Shown: positions 24,131 through 33,476 of the stretch, one piece after another
Layout: every line of letters starts with the position of its first letter
Numbering within the stretch: position 1 is the first letter of the stretch
Assembly: GCF_900111905.1 (NCBI RefSeq)
Contig: NZ_FOKM01000012.1
Span: 1-64,000, forward strand
Direction of reading: 5' to 3'
DNA length: 64,000 nt
DNA from: Rhizobium sp. NFR07
Lineage (GTDB): Bacteria; Pseudomonadota; Alphaproteobacteria; Rhizobiales; Rhizobiaceae
The notes under the pieces: generated by a model
What the model was told of the DNA's origin: nothing
The model's input: only the letters and a program-made list of their open reading frames with translations
The model's database searches: none
Made by a program: the position numbers and the translations under genes

Positions 24131-24955
24131 TCAGATGTCCCAGACTTTCGGCACTGGCGCCCCGTTACGCAATACGGAAATTGCCGGTACCAGGATTTTT
24201 CTCAAGTCGAAGCCAGTCGGCGCGGCAATCCGGGCGATCAGCTTGCCGTTCCAATAGCTTGCACCGCCGGGCGTGCCGTCGAGGCATTCCCGCAGGCGCG
24301 GCAGCAGCGCTTCGCAGAGCGGGCCTGTATAGAAGAGAGTGGCGAAAGCGACCTGGCCGGAGAGCACAGCGGCGGCCTGGGTCAGCCGCTCGATCTCGCC
24401 CTCGAAACGCAGTTCTTCCGCATGAATGAGCTGCCCGTTCCGCCGCACCCGCCAGCGATCGCGGAAGAAGCCCCGGCCAACCGCCTCGCCCATCGCCTTG
24501 CGGCCGAGCAGCACCGCCTCTACGGCGAGGAATTCCGCGTCGTCGGCAAGATCGATATCGAGGCGCCGCGTCAGCGAGGCCTGGTCGAAAAGGATCGTTT
24601 CCTGGGGAAGCCAATGGACCGAAGCGCCTTCGGCGACGGTGATGTCGGTGGAGACCGAGGCCGTGTCGGAGGCGGCCTTGTAGATCTTCTCGTTAGCCTG
24701 GGTGGTGACCGAGAGCCTTGTGGAAGGCGCAGCGGCGACGGACCATTCGATCACGTCGCCGCCCGTCAGTCCCCCTGACGTGTTGATGAGGATCGCCTCC
24801 ATTTCAGGCGAAAATGTTTCTGGAAGGCGTATTTTTGCGCAGCCTTCCTGGTAGAATTCGTCGAGCCTCGTCCGCCCGCCGAAAGCCTTGGTTACAAGGC
24901 GTCCTGAACCCCTTGCCCGCTGCGGCGCATATTGATCGGCTGGGAGCTGCTGCAC
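24131..24955 (-). CDS. ureD: Urease accessory protein UreD
   Basis: This 274-residue scaffold for urease activation carries family motifs QRARGSGRLVTKAFGGRTRLDEFYQEGCAKIRLP, LINTSGGLTGGD, TTQANEKIYK and HWLPQETILFD. The conserved N-terminal block fixes the start at or very near ATG 24955. This places the first 64 bases of ureD inside the end of the upstream depolymerase gene in a different frame. It is the first gene of the urease operon. Confidence 0.94.
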   Translation of the reverse strand: MQQLPADQYAPQRARGSGRLVTKAFGGRTRLDEFYQEGCAKIRLPETFSPEMEAILINTSGGLTGGDVIEWSVAAAPSTRLSVTTQANEKIYKAASDTASVSTDITVAEGASVHWLPQETILFDQASLTRRLDIDLADDAEFLAVEAVLLGRKAMGEAVGRGFFRDRWRVRRNGQLIHAEELRFEGEIERLTQAAAVLSGQVAFATLFYTGPLCEALLPRLRECLDGTPGGASYWNGKLIARIAAPTGFDLRKILVPAISVLRNGAPVPKVWDI

Positions 24956-26124
24956 GACGTACCTTCGATTTCTGCCTGTATCGCGCAGTCAGAAGCAACG
25001 GACGTGCCAGACTTCGCGCCGGCCTTCGACTTGGCGGGAGCCGCCGTCGCGACGACATCCGTCGAGTCGGCCTTGCCGAAGAAGTCCCACATGCGGAAAG
25101 CAGGATCAACATTGGTGTCGAACGCAGCCTTGGCCGACGAAGCGACAGCCGCGACCTTGGTGACGCTCGCGGCGCCGTCCTTGGCGGCGGCGATCACAGC
25201 CTGCTTGGCGGCAACCGGCTTCGGCCAGTCATGCGTGCCGTTGGCAAACACGTAGGATGCGATGCGGGCGCCGTTCTTGCAGGTGCCGTACATGCTGAAG
25301 GTCACGTCATCGACCGTCTTGGAATTGTCATTGCCCTTGCAGCCGTCGAGATCGGTCCAGCGCTGGATCGCAGTCTTGAAGCTGTACTGCCAGTAGGCCG
25401 CGCCACCGCCCGCATAGGGGTTCTGCCTGTCCTTGATGCCGGCAAACGCCATGATCGAGATCGGCTTGGCCGGGCTGCAGTTTTCCTTGTCCGGACCCCA
25501 TTTTCCGTCGGTTTCGACCGGACGACCGGCACGCAGCGAGTTGACGAAACCGGCGCCCGTGAAGCCCTCGCCGCCTGAGCAGAGATAGGCCGACAGCATG
25601 CGGCCTCCGCCGGAATAGCCGGAGGCGAAAATGCGGTTCGGATCGACGCAGAAATCTTCCTTCACCTCGTCGACGGCTTCGCGGATGAAGGAGATCTCGT
25701 CGAGACCGCCCTTGCCTCCGGTCGGAATGATGGCCTTGCTGACTTCGACATGCGGCACGTTCCAGGCGAAGGTTCCCGGCGTCTTGCCCGGCAGGCTGCC
25801 CTGCAGCGCGATCGCGATGAAGCCGTTCTTCTCGGCGACCTTGTCCCAGGAGGAGCGGTTCAGCTGCCCGGTAGGATTGCTGTTGCTGCCGTGGAAATCG
25901 AACACGACCGGCACCTTGTCGTTGCCGGTATAGGACGACGGGACGTAATAGACGGCCTGGCGCGTGATGCCATCAGCCTCGATCGTCAGCGCATGGCGGC
26001 CGGCTTCCATCGGCTGGCCGCAGCCGGCGAAGGCTGCACCTGCGGCCAAGAAAAAGGCTCCGGTCGCGGTCAGGCGAACAAGAGCGGAACGGGAACGGTG
26101 ACCAAAAGTGCATGCAAAGACCAT
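24892..26124 (-). CDS. Secreted esterase / PHB-depolymerase-like (LpqC family)
   Basis: This 410-residue alpha/beta hydrolase has a signal peptide (RLTATGAFFLAAGAAFAG), oxyanion-region VVFDFHGSNSNPTGQ, nucleophile elbow ASGYSGGGRM and a late His in NGTHDWPKP. These match the polyhydroxybutyrate-depolymerase/feruloyl-esterase (LpqC) family acting on ester bonds outside the cytoplasm. About 100 Ala/Ser/Lys-rich residues follow the catalytic domain. The C-terminal end overlaps ureD by 64 bases. It is not part of the urea pathway by function, but may provide transcription into ureD. Confidence 0.75.
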   Translation of the reverse strand: MVFACTFGHRSRSALVRLTATGAFFLAAGAAFAGCGQPMEAGRHALTIEADGITRQAVYYVPSSYTGNDKVPVVFDFHGSNSNPTGQLNRSSWDKVAEKNGFIAIALQGSLPGKTPGTFAWNVPHVEVSKAIIPTGGKGGLDEISFIREAVDEVKEDFCVDPNRIFASGYSGGGRMLSAYLCSGGEGFTGAGFVNSLRAGRPVETDGKWGPDKENCSPAKPISIMAFAGIKDRQNPYAGGGAAYWQYSFKTAIQRWTDLDGCKGNDNSKTVDDVTFSMYGTCKNGARIASYVFANGTHDWPKPVAAKQAVIAAAKDGAASVTKVAAVASSAKAAFDTNVDPAFRMWDFFGKADSTDVVATAAPAKSKAGAKSGTSVASDCAIQAEIEGTSCSSSQPINMRRSGQGVQDAL

Positions 26125-26252
26125 CAGCGCCTCATCATGGGGTGCGGGTTGTCAAGGATGTTCGGAGATGTCGTTCATCTGCCGTTCATCTAGCATACAG
26201 GTTCAGGTATTGATACAGTTTGAACGAATAGAAGCTATGCAAACATTGACCA

Positions 26253-26948
26253 TTAAACTGTTAGATGCCGCCTTGCTTCTGCCGTATCCAGGGTTTCTGC
26301 AGCCCCTTCGTGCACAATCTCGCCACGATCCATGATGTAGACCTGGTCGGCAAGCTCGCGGCAGAAGTCGAGATACTGCTCGACGAGCAGGATCGCCATG
26401 CCGGTCGAATCCCTCAGGTAGCGGATCGCCCGGCCGATATCCTTGATGATCGACGGCTGGATGCCCTCGGTCGGCTCGTCCAGGACAAGGATCTTCGGCC
26501 GCGTGACCATGGCGCGGCCGATCGCCAGCTGCTGCTGCTGGCCGCCGGACAGGTCGCCGCCACGCCGGCCGAGCATGGTTTTCAGGACCGGAAACAGCGA
26601 GAAGATCTCGTCGGGGATATAGCGGTCCTTGCGGGCGAGCGGCGCATAGCCGCTCTGCAGGTTTTCCTGAACGGTGAGCAGCGGAAAGATTTCGCGGCCC
26701 TGCGGCACGTATCCGATGCCATGCTTGGCGCGGGCGTAGGGTGCCAAGCCGTTCAGCGTCTCGTTCCGAAAACTGATCTTGCCGGCGGAGACCGGATGCT
26801 GGCCGGTGACGGCGCGCAGCAACGACGACTTGCCGACGCCGTTGCGGCCGAGCACGCAGGTGATCTTGCCCATTTCGGCAGTGATGGAGACCCCGCGCAG
26901 GGCCTGGGCGGCGCCGTAGTGGAGATTGACGTTGTCGACTGTCAGCAT
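26253..26948 (-). CDS. urtE: Urea ABC transporter ATPase UrtE
   Basis: This 231-residue LivF-type ATPase has Walker A GRNGVGKSS, signature LSGGQQQQL and Walker B ILVLDEPTEGIQPSI. GQHPVSAG and the DEPTEGIQ form are typical of UrtE rather than LivF. It is the last gene of urtABCDE and is separated from urtD by an inverted-repeat element of about 210 bases. Confidence 0.93.
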   Translation of the reverse strand: MLTVDNVNLHYGAAQALRGVSITAEMGKITCVLGRNGVGKSSLLRAVTGQHPVSAGKISFRNETLNGLAPYARAKHGIGYVPQGREIFPLLTVQENLQSGYAPLARKDRYIPDEIFSLFPVLKTMLGRRGGDLSGGQQQQLAIGRAMVTRPKILVLDEPTEGIQPSIIKDIGRAIRYLRDSTGMAILLVEQYLDFCRELADQVYIMDRGEIVHEGAAETLDTAEARRHLTV

Positions 26949-26985
26949 GAGGTGCCTCCCTGTTTTCTCGGGAGGGCGGCGCTAC

Positions 26986-27196
26986 CCCCCTCTGGCCTGC
27001 CGGCCATCTCCCCCACAAGGGGGGAGATCAGAAGGAGGAGAGCGCTCGCCTCCCATTTAAGATTGCGTGGAGGCCAGATAGCGTCCTGCGTCGAAATCCG
27101 AGCATCCGGAAATGATGCTTGTTTGGGGCAGCATGGATGCGCCCAGCTGATCTCCCCCCCTGTGGGGGAGATGGCCTGCAGGCCAGAGGGGGGTAT
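26986..27196. repeat. Inverted pair of intergenic repeats between urtD and urtE
   Basis: The left arm 26986-27027 is identical to the repeat at 6332-6373. The right arm (27147-27196) is its near-perfect inverse (ATCTCCCCCCCTGTGGGGGAG then GGCCTGCAGGCC and AGAGGGGGG). The middle of about 120 bases carries no gene. The whole could fold into a long hairpin in the urt transcript. Confidence 0.8.
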
Positions 27197-27216
27197 CACG
27201 ACCATTGAGCTCACCA

Positions 27217-27978
27217 TCACCGCCCCAGATAATTCTCGATCACCTTCGGATCGCTGGACACAAAATCGATCGAACCTTCGGCGAGCACCGAGCCTTCCGC
27301 TAGGCACGTCACCTTCACGCCGAGATCGCGGACGAAGCCCATGTCGTGTTCGACGACGACGACGGATCGCGTCTTGGCGATCTCGCGCAGCAACACAGCC
27401 GTCTCGGCCGTCTCCGCGTCGGTCATGCCGGCCACCGGCTCGTCGACCAGAAGCAGCTTCGGCTCCTGGGCGAGCAGCATGCCGATCTCGAGCCACTGCT
27501 TCTGCCCGTGGGAGAGGTTGGCGGCATACTCGTCCTTGCGATGTGTCAGACGGATCGTCGTCAGGATCTCCTCGATGCGTGCCTTGTCCTCCGCCGTCAG
27601 CGTGTAGAACAGCGTGGCGAAGACGCCGCGGGAGCGGTTGAGCGCCAGTTCCAGATTGTCCCAGACGGTATGGCTTTCGAACACGGTCGGCTTCTGGAAC
27701 TTGCGGCCGATACCGAGCTGGGCGATGTCGGCCTCGTCCTTTTTCGTCAGGTCGATCATCTCCTCGAAGATCACCTTGCCCGTGTCCGGCCGTGTCTTGC
27801 CGGTGATGATGTCCATCATCGTCGTCTTGCCGGCGCCGTTCGGGCCGATGATGGCGCGAAGCTCACCGGGTTCCACCACCAGCGACAGCGAATTGATCGC
27901 CTTGAAACCGTCGAACGAGACGGAGACGTCTTCGAGATAGAGCAGGCTTTTGGCGCGAGTTTCAGCAATTGTGTTCAT
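27217..27978 (-). CDS. urtD: Urea ABC transporter ATPase UrtD
   Basis: This 253-residue LivG-type ATPase has Walker A GPNGAGKTT, signature LSHGQKQWLEIGML (the SHGQ form is characteristic of UrtD) and Walker B LLLVDEPVAGMTD. The ATG at 27978 was chosen; the frame runs back into urtC. It is 4 bases after the urtC stop. It powers urea uptake with UrtE. Confidence 0.94.
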   Translation of the reverse strand: MNTIAETRAKSLLYLEDVSVSFDGFKAINSLSLVVEPGELRAIIGPNGAGKTTMMDIITGKTRPDTGKVIFEEMIDLTKKDEADIAQLGIGRKFQKPTVFESHTVWDNLELALNRSRGVFATLFYTLTAEDKARIEEILTTIRLTHRKDEYAANLSHGQKQWLEIGMLLAQEPKLLLVDEPVAGMTDAETAETAVLLREIAKTRSVVVVEHDMGFVRDLGVKVTCLAEGSVLAEGSIDFVSSDPKVIENYLGR

Positions 27979-27982
27979 GGGT

Positions 27983-29158
27983 TCACTCCGCGGCCTGAGC
28001 CTGTTGCGCGGCAGGTAGCGCACCGGCATCCCTGCCCTTTTCCGCATCCGCTGCCGCCTTGAGCGCCTTGCGGGCGTTCCAGCCGTGCTGGATCGTGCCG
28101 ACAATGCCCTTGGGCAGGAACAGCGTGACGGCGATGAAAAGGCCGCCGAGCGCAAAGAGCCAGAATTCCGGGAAGGCGCCGGTGAAATAGCTCTTGCCCG
28201 CATTGACGAGGATGGCGCCGATGATCGGGCCGATCAGCGTGCCGCGACCACCGACCGCCGTCCAGACGACGACTTCGATCGAATTGGCCGGGGCGAATTC
28301 GCCCGGATTGATGATGCCGACCTGCGGCACGAAGAGCGCACCGGCTATGCCGGCAAACATGGCCGAGACGACGAAGGTGAAGAGTTTTATGTTCTCCACG
28401 CGGAAACCGAGGAAGCGCACCCGGCTTTCCGCATCGCGCACGCCGACCAGCACTTTGCCGAATTTCGAGCGGGTGATCGCCGAGGCGACGATCAGGCAGA
28501 GCGCCAGCATGATCGCCGACATGGCGAAGAGAACCGCGCGTGTCCCGCCGGCCTGAACCTGGAAGCCGAGGATATCTTTAAAATCCGTCAAGCCGTTATT
28601 GCCGCCGAAACCCATGTCGTTGCGGAAGAAGGCGAGCATCAGCGCATAGGTCATCGCCTGGGTGATGATCGACAGATAGACGCCGTTGACGCGGGACCGG
28701 AAGGCGAACCAGCCGAAGACGAAGGCGAGCAGGCCGGGCACGATCAGCACCATGGCCATGGCAAACGGGAACATGTCGAACCCGTACCAGAACCACGGCA
28801 GTTCCTTCCAGTTGAGGAAGACCATGAAATCCGGCAGGTCGGGATTGCCGTAGACGCCGCGAGAGCCGATCTGACGCATCAGATACATGCCCATCGCATA
28901 ACCGCCGAGCGCGAAGAAGGCGCCGTGGCCAAGCGAGAGGATGCCGCAATAGCCCCAGACGAGATCGAGTGCCAAGGCCAGCAGCGCGTAGCAGAGATAC
29001 TTACCCATCAGCGCCATGGCATAGGTCGGGATATGCAGGGCGCTATCCGGCGGCGTCAGCAGGTTGAGCGCCGGAACGATGATGGCGACGGCGAGCAGAA
29101 TACCGACGGCGACGACGATCTTGCCTTCGAGAGCGCGTAAAATGAAGCCGGTAATCAT
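27983..29158 (-). CDS. urtC: Urea ABC transporter permease UrtC
   Basis: This 391-residue LivM-type permease has about ten hydrophobic segments, with LDLVWGYCGILSLGHGAFFALGGYAMGMYLMR near the middle and GRGTLIGPIIGAILVN toward the end. It overlaps the urtB stop by 4 bases (ATGA). The C-terminal 35 residues are Ala/Lys-rich and cytoplasmic. Confidence 0.94.
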   Translation of the reverse strand: MITGFILRALEGKIVVAVGILLAVAIIVPALNLLTPPDSALHIPTYAMALMGKYLCYALLALALDLVWGYCGILSLGHGAFFALGGYAMGMYLMRQIGSRGVYGNPDLPDFMVFLNWKELPWFWYGFDMFPFAMAMVLIVPGLLAFVFGWFAFRSRVNGVYLSIITQAMTYALMLAFFRNDMGFGGNNGLTDFKDILGFQVQAGGTRAVLFAMSAIMLALCLIVASAITRSKFGKVLVGVRDAESRVRFLGFRVENIKLFTFVVSAMFAGIAGALFVPQVGIINPGEFAPANSIEVVVWTAVGGRGTLIGPIIGAILVNAGKSYFTGAFPEFWLFALGGLFIAVTLFLPKGIVGTIQHGWNARKALKAAADAEKGRDAGALPAAQQAQAAE

Positions 29159-30771
29159 GCTTCCACCGCCCTTCCCTTGAGCGCGAAGAGACCGCGCGGA
29201 CGTTTCTGGATGAAGAGGATGATGAGGACGAGCACGAGGATCTTTCCGAGCACGGCCCCGACCGACGGTTCGAGGAACTTGTTGAGGATGCCGAGCGAAA
29301 GCGCCCCGACCAGCGTGCCCCAGAGATTACCGACCCCGCCGAAGACCACGACCATGAAACTGTCGATGATGTAGCTCTGGCCGAGATTGGGCGAGACGTT
29401 GTCGATCTGGGACAGCGCCACGCCGGCGATCCCGGCGATGCCCGATCCGAGCGCGAAGGTGAGCGCGTCGACCCAGGGCGTGCGAATGCCCATCGAGGAT
29501 GCCATGCGGCGGTTCTGCGTCACGGCGCGCATGTTGAGGCCGTAGGCGGTCTTCTTCATCACGAAGAGCAGCGCAAAAAAGATCGTCAGCGAGAAGACGA
29601 TGATCCACATGCGGTTATAGGTGATCGTCATGCCGCCGAGCGGGAAGGAACCGGACATCCAGGACGGATTGCCGACTTCCTGGTTGGTCGGGCCGAAGAT
29701 CGTGCGGATCGCCTGCTGCAGGATGAGCGACACGCCCCAGGTGGCAAGCAGGGTTTCAAGCGGCCGGCCGTAGAGAAAGCGGATGACGCCGCGCTCGATG
29801 ACGAAGCCGACGAGGCCGGTAACGAGGAAGGCGACGGGAAGCGCTATTGCCAGCGACCAGTCGAACAGGCCAGGCGCATTGTCGCGGATCACCTCCTGCA
29901 CCATGAAGGTGGAATAGGCGCCGAGCATAACCATCTCGCCATGCGCCATGTTGATGATGCCCATCACGCCGAAGGTGATCGCAAGCCCGATCGCCGCGAG
30001 CAACAGGACGGAACCGAGCGACATGCCGTACCAGACGTTCTGGGCAAGATCCCAGAGCTGCAGCTGGCCCTGAATTTTTGCGATGGCCTTGTCGACATCC
30101 GGTTTCAGGCTTTCGTCGATCGAGGACGAAATGGTCGAGAAGATGCGCATCGCCTCGCGACCGCCGAGGTTGGCGATCGTTTCGATGGCAGCACGCTTGT
30201 CCTCGACGGAACGGTCGGAGGAGAGGAGCGACACCGCACGTGCCTCTTCCATGCGGGCTTTCACTTCCGCATCGGTTTCCTTCGCAAGCGCCGTCTCCAC
30301 CAGTTCGAGTGTCTCGGCGCTCGGCGAGCGCAGGATCGCATCGGCAGCGGAAAGGCGCGCGCCACGATCCGGGCTCATCAGCGTCAGGCCGCCGAGAGCC
30401 GCGCGGATGGCACGGCGCAGATTGTTGTTGACCTTGACCTTGGTGACAGCGCCCTTGGCGACCTGCCCGGCGCTCTCGCCGGTCACCGGATCGATGAGTT
30501 CCAGCTGCAAGCCGACGGGTTTGGCGGCAAACACCGCTTTGTCCGACTTGCGGAAATAGAGATCGCCTTCGGAAAAGGCGTTCAGCGCCGGGACCACGCG
30601 CGGATCGCCGGTGGTCGCGATCTCGCCGACAAGCTTTTCGGCTTCGTTGAAATTGGCGTCGGCCAGCTGATTGAACAGCGGCCTGGGGTCCGTGCCCTGC
30701 GCGAAGGCGGGGCCACTGAACGCGAAGAAAAGAACAGCTATAACCGCTCTAATGAAGCTCGTTGTTGTCAC
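29155..30771 (-). CDS. urtB: Urea ABC transporter permease UrtB
   Basis: This 538-residue LivH-type permease has the extra N-terminal half seen in UrtB: a signal-like segment (IRAVIAVLFFAFSGPAFAQ), then about 180 residues of soluble, probably periplasmic domain, then the membrane core with GVMGIINMAHGEMVMLGAY. GTG 30771 is the likely start. The frame continues further upstream, but only through an intergenic repeat (30825-30941). Confidence 0.92.
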   Translation of the reverse strand: MTTTSFIRAVIAVLFFAFSGPAFAQGTDPRPLFNQLADANFNEAEKLVGEIATTGDPRVVPALNAFSEGDLYFRKSDKAVFAAKPVGLQLELIDPVTGESAGQVAKGAVTKVKVNNNLRRAIRAALGGLTLMSPDRGARLSAADAILRSPSAETLELVETALAKETDAEVKARMEEARAVSLLSSDRSVEDKRAAIETIANLGGREAMRIFSTISSSIDESLKPDVDKAIAKIQGQLQLWDLAQNVWYGMSLGSVLLLAAIGLAITFGVMGIINMAHGEMVMLGAYSTFMVQEVIRDNAPGLFDWSLAIALPVAFLVTGLVGFVIERGVIRFLYGRPLETLLATWGVSLILQQAIRTIFGPTNQEVGNPSWMSGSFPLGGMTITYNRMWIIVFSLTIFFALLFVMKKTAYGLNMRAVTQNRRMASSMGIRTPWVDALTFALGSGIAGIAGVALSQIDNVSPNLGQSYIIDSFMVVVFGGVGNLWGTLVGALSLGILNKFLEPSVGAVLGKILVLVLIILFIQKRPRGLFALKGRAVEA

Positions 30772-30824
30772 GATATCGCCCCTTATCGATGCGGGTATTG
30801 GCGAATTGGAGGGTGGCAGGGCAC

Positions 30825-30941
30825 TCCTCATTCCTGTGCTCGTCACAGGAATCCAGCCGACCCAAGTCCTTGGGTCGAAAAGACTCTCACGCGTCGCAGA
30901 CGCGACGCTGCTGGATCCCTGTGACAAGCACAGGGATGAGG
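30825..30941. repeat. Palindromic intergenic element between urtA and urtB
   Basis: The left arm around CATTCCTGTGCTCGTCACAG and the right arm CTGTGACAAGCACAGGGATG are imperfect inverses. Between them are two smaller hairpins (GACCCAAGTCCTTGGGTC and a CGCGTCGCAGACGCG palindrome). It resembles a multi-hairpin rhizobial intergenic mosaic element and lies within the urt operon. Confidence 0.75.
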
Positions 30942-30995
30942 GAGAGAGGGCCGAAAACTCGCTCCCTCTCTCCTCTCATGTATAGCCGGACCTTA

Positions 30996-32285
30996 TCAGC
31001 TGCCCTTGCCGCCGCACTTGCCGGTGGCGACGTTGAAGTTGCCGCAGGACATCGGCTTGCGCCAATCGGAGATCAGATCCTTCGAATCCGGCAGGTAGTC
31101 CGACCATTCGTCGCCGACCACGGCTGCAGTTTCCTGCACGACTTCGAACTGACCGTCGGCCTGGATTTCACCGATCAGCACCGGCTTGGTGATGTGGTGG
31201 TTCGGCATGACGGTGGAGGTGCCGCCCGAGAGGTTCGGAACCGAGACACCGATGATCGAGTCGAGAACCGCGTCCGTGTCGGTCGTGCCGGCAGCCTCGA
31301 CGGCCTTAACCCAGGCGTTGAAGCCGATATAGGCGGCTTCCATCGGATCGTTGGTGACGCGCTTGTCGTTCTTGGTGAAGGCATGCCAGGTCTTGATGAA
31401 CTCGGCATTGACCTCGGCATCGACAGACTGGAAGTAGTTCCAGGCGGCGAGATGGCCGACAAGCGGCGTGGTATCCAGGCCGGCGAGCTCTTCCTCACCG
31501 ACGGAGAAGGCGACGACCGGAATGTCTTCAGCCTTGATGCCCTGGTTGCCGAGTTCCTTGTAGAAGGGAACGTTGGCGTCGCCGTTGATGGTGGAGACGA
31601 CGGCGGTCTTTTTGCCAGCGGAGCCGAACTTCTTGATGTCGGAGACGATCGTCTGCCAGTCGGAATGACCGAACGGCGTGTAGTTGATCATGATGTCCTC
31701 TTCCTTGACGCCCTTCGACATCAGGTAGGCCTTCAGGATCTTGTTCGTCGTCTGCGGATAGACATAGTCGGTACCGGCAAGCACCCAGCGCTCGACGCCT
31801 TCGGTATTGGCGAGATAGTCGACGGCCGGAATGGCCTGCTGGTTCGGGGCAGCCCCCGTGTAGAAGATGTTGCGCGAGGATTCCTCACCCTCGTACTGGA
31901 CCGGATAGAAGAGGATCGAGTTCAGCTCCTCGAAGACCGGCAGGACGGACTTGCGCGAGGACGACGTCCAGCAGCCGAACACGGCCGCGACCTTGTCCTG
32001 GGAGATCAGCTGGCGGGCCTTTTCGGCAAACAGCGGCCAGTCGGAGGCCGGATCGACAACGACGGCCTCGAGCTTCTTGCCGAGAACGCCGCCCTTCTTG
32101 TTCTGCTCTTCCACCATCATCAGCATGGCGTCTTTGAGCGTCGTCTCGGAAATCGCCATCGTGCCGGAAAGCGAGTGCAGGACGCCGATTTTTATCGTGT
32201 CGTCGGCTGCGAAAGCGCCATGGAAAGCGGTGGTGGAGAGTGCGGCGGCCAGCAATGCGCCGCCCAGTTTCGTTCTGAAATTCAT
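30996..32285 (-). CDS. urtA: Urea-binding periplasmic protein UrtA
   Basis: This 429-residue LivJ-type binding protein has signal peptide MNFRTKLGGALLAAALSTTA ending AFA|ADD. Conserved UrtA sequences are IKIGVLHSLSGTMAISE, GCWTSSSRKSVLPVFEE, LFYPVQYEGEE and NIFYTGAAPNQQ. It binds urea in the periplasm and delivers it to UrtBC. It is the first gene of the operon, followed by a repeat element before urtB. Confidence 0.95.
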   Translation of the reverse strand: MNFRTKLGGALLAAALSTTAFHGAFAADDTIKIGVLHSLSGTMAISETTLKDAMLMMVEEQNKKGGVLGKKLEAVVVDPASDWPLFAEKARQLISQDKVAAVFGCWTSSSRKSVLPVFEELNSILFYPVQYEGEESSRNIFYTGAAPNQQAIPAVDYLANTEGVERWVLAGTDYVYPQTTNKILKAYLMSKGVKEEDIMINYTPFGHSDWQTIVSDIKKFGSAGKKTAVVSTINGDANVPFYKELGNQGIKAEDIPVVAFSVGEEELAGLDTTPLVGHLAAWNYFQSVDAEVNAEFIKTWHAFTKNDKRVTNDPMEAAYIGFNAWVKAVEAAGTTDTDAVLDSIIGVSVPNLSGGTSTVMPNHHITKPVLIGEIQADGQFEVVQETAAVVGDEWSDYLPDSKDLISDWRKPMSCGNFNVATGKCGGKGS

Positions 32286-32621
32286 TGGTCGAACCCCTCT
32301 TCTTGTTCGCTCAGCAACGAAGACCTTAACCGTTGCTTAAGCGGACTATCGGCCGCTGCGGTGCAAAACCACATACGTAAAATGACGTAATGCCGGGGAG
32401 AGATGCACAGGCGCGAAGCAGCGCGGCGCGGCCATAAGCCTTTCGATGCCGAGAATTGCCGGCAGGTCCCGCTGCACCCGGTTCCGCTGGGAAGCGGGCT
32501 TTCTGCACGCCCGAAGGCTTACCAACGGAATTGTATGACCAGCGCCAGGTGGAAGAGACCTAGTATCGCGCAAAATTACGATCATCTGTCATCTTAAAGA
32601 AGCGGATGGGGGCCGGAGGAA
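32286..32621. other. Intergenic region upstream of urtA
   Basis: This 336-base region separates urtA from the divergent DUF1194 gene and should hold both promoters. I looked for a -24/-12 (sigma-54) element on the minus strand and found no convincing match. No repeat or RNA gene is evident. Confidence 0.5.
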
Positions 32622-33356
32622 ATGCGGGGATGGGGAATGGCAGCGTCGCTGGCGCTGCTTGCATTCGCCTGCAATGGCGAAGCCGCAGCACAGCCGGTCT
32701 GCCCGGATCTTGCGCTCGTGCTGGCAATCGACGGATCCGGCAGCGTTACCGATGGCGAATACCGCTTCCAGAAATCAGCAATCGCATCGGCCTTTCGCGA
32801 CGGCGCGGTCAAGTCCGCATTGAGGCAAGCCGGCACCGTCGCCCTGTCTGCGGTCTTCTGGGGAGACGGGGAGTTTCCGACGCAGAGGCTCGCCTGGTTC
32901 ATCGTCGACCGGGGCGTGGGCTCTGAAGCCTTCGCCGACGAAGTCGAAGCCAGCGAGCGCCGTGTTTACGGCGACACCGCGATCGGCAACGGCCTCTGGT
33001 CGGCGCTGGAGATGCTATCGCCCCCGAACATGTGTGCCCATCGCATGATGATCAACGTCTCGGGCGACGGCCGCGAAACGACGGCGCCCAAACGACGCCT
33101 GGGAGCGACACTTTACCAAGCCAGACAGCGGGCGAAACAAATGGGTGTCACGATCAATGCGCTGGCGATTACCGCCGATGACGAGGAACTCGCCAGCTAC
33201 TACGAACGCGAGGTCGTGCACGGTTCCGGCGGCTTCACCATGGAGGTAAACGATCCGGGAGACTACGCGTCGGCGATGCGCAAGAAGCTGCTGCGCGAAT
33301 TGTCGAACCCGTTCGTCGCCGTTTCCGGCCGAACCCGCGCGAAGCTGGTGAGGTAA
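32622..33356 (+). CDS. Secreted von Willebrand factor A-like protein (DUF1194)
   Basis: This 244-residue protein has an N-terminal signal peptide (MAASLALLAFACNGEAAAQ). A VWA-type fold follows, with MIDAS motif LAIDGSGSVTDGEY and later GDTAIGNGL and INVSGDGRE. These match the DUF1194 family of alphaproteobacteria. The function is unknown; VWA proteins usually bind other proteins in a metal-dependent manner. It is monocistronic and divergent from urtA. No unusual features were noted. Confidence 0.82.
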   Translation: MRGWGMAASLALLAFACNGEAAAQPVCPDLALVLAIDGSGSVTDGEYRFQKSAIASAFRDGAVKSALRQAGTVALSAVFWGDGEFPTQRLAWFIVDRGVGSEAFADEVEASERRVYGDTAIGNGLWSALEMLSPPNMCAHRMMINVSGDGRETTAPKRRLGATLYQARQRAKQMGVTINALAITADDEELASYYEREVVHGSGGFTMEVNDPGDYASAMRKKLLRELSNPFVAVSGRTRAKLVR

Positions 33357-33476
33357 CCCAGCGCCAATCGGCGGCCCACCCGGCATCGATCGCAGCTCCA
33401 AGCCCTTCGGCCGGAGGACCTTTGCCCGGCCGGGAAACGCTAGAGCGCGGCGATTGTAGATTGGGGTACCGCGACT

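Noticed and set aside
32286..32600. Sigma-54 promoter for urtA
   Set aside because: No TGGCAC-N5-TTGC-like match on the minus strand in the right place.
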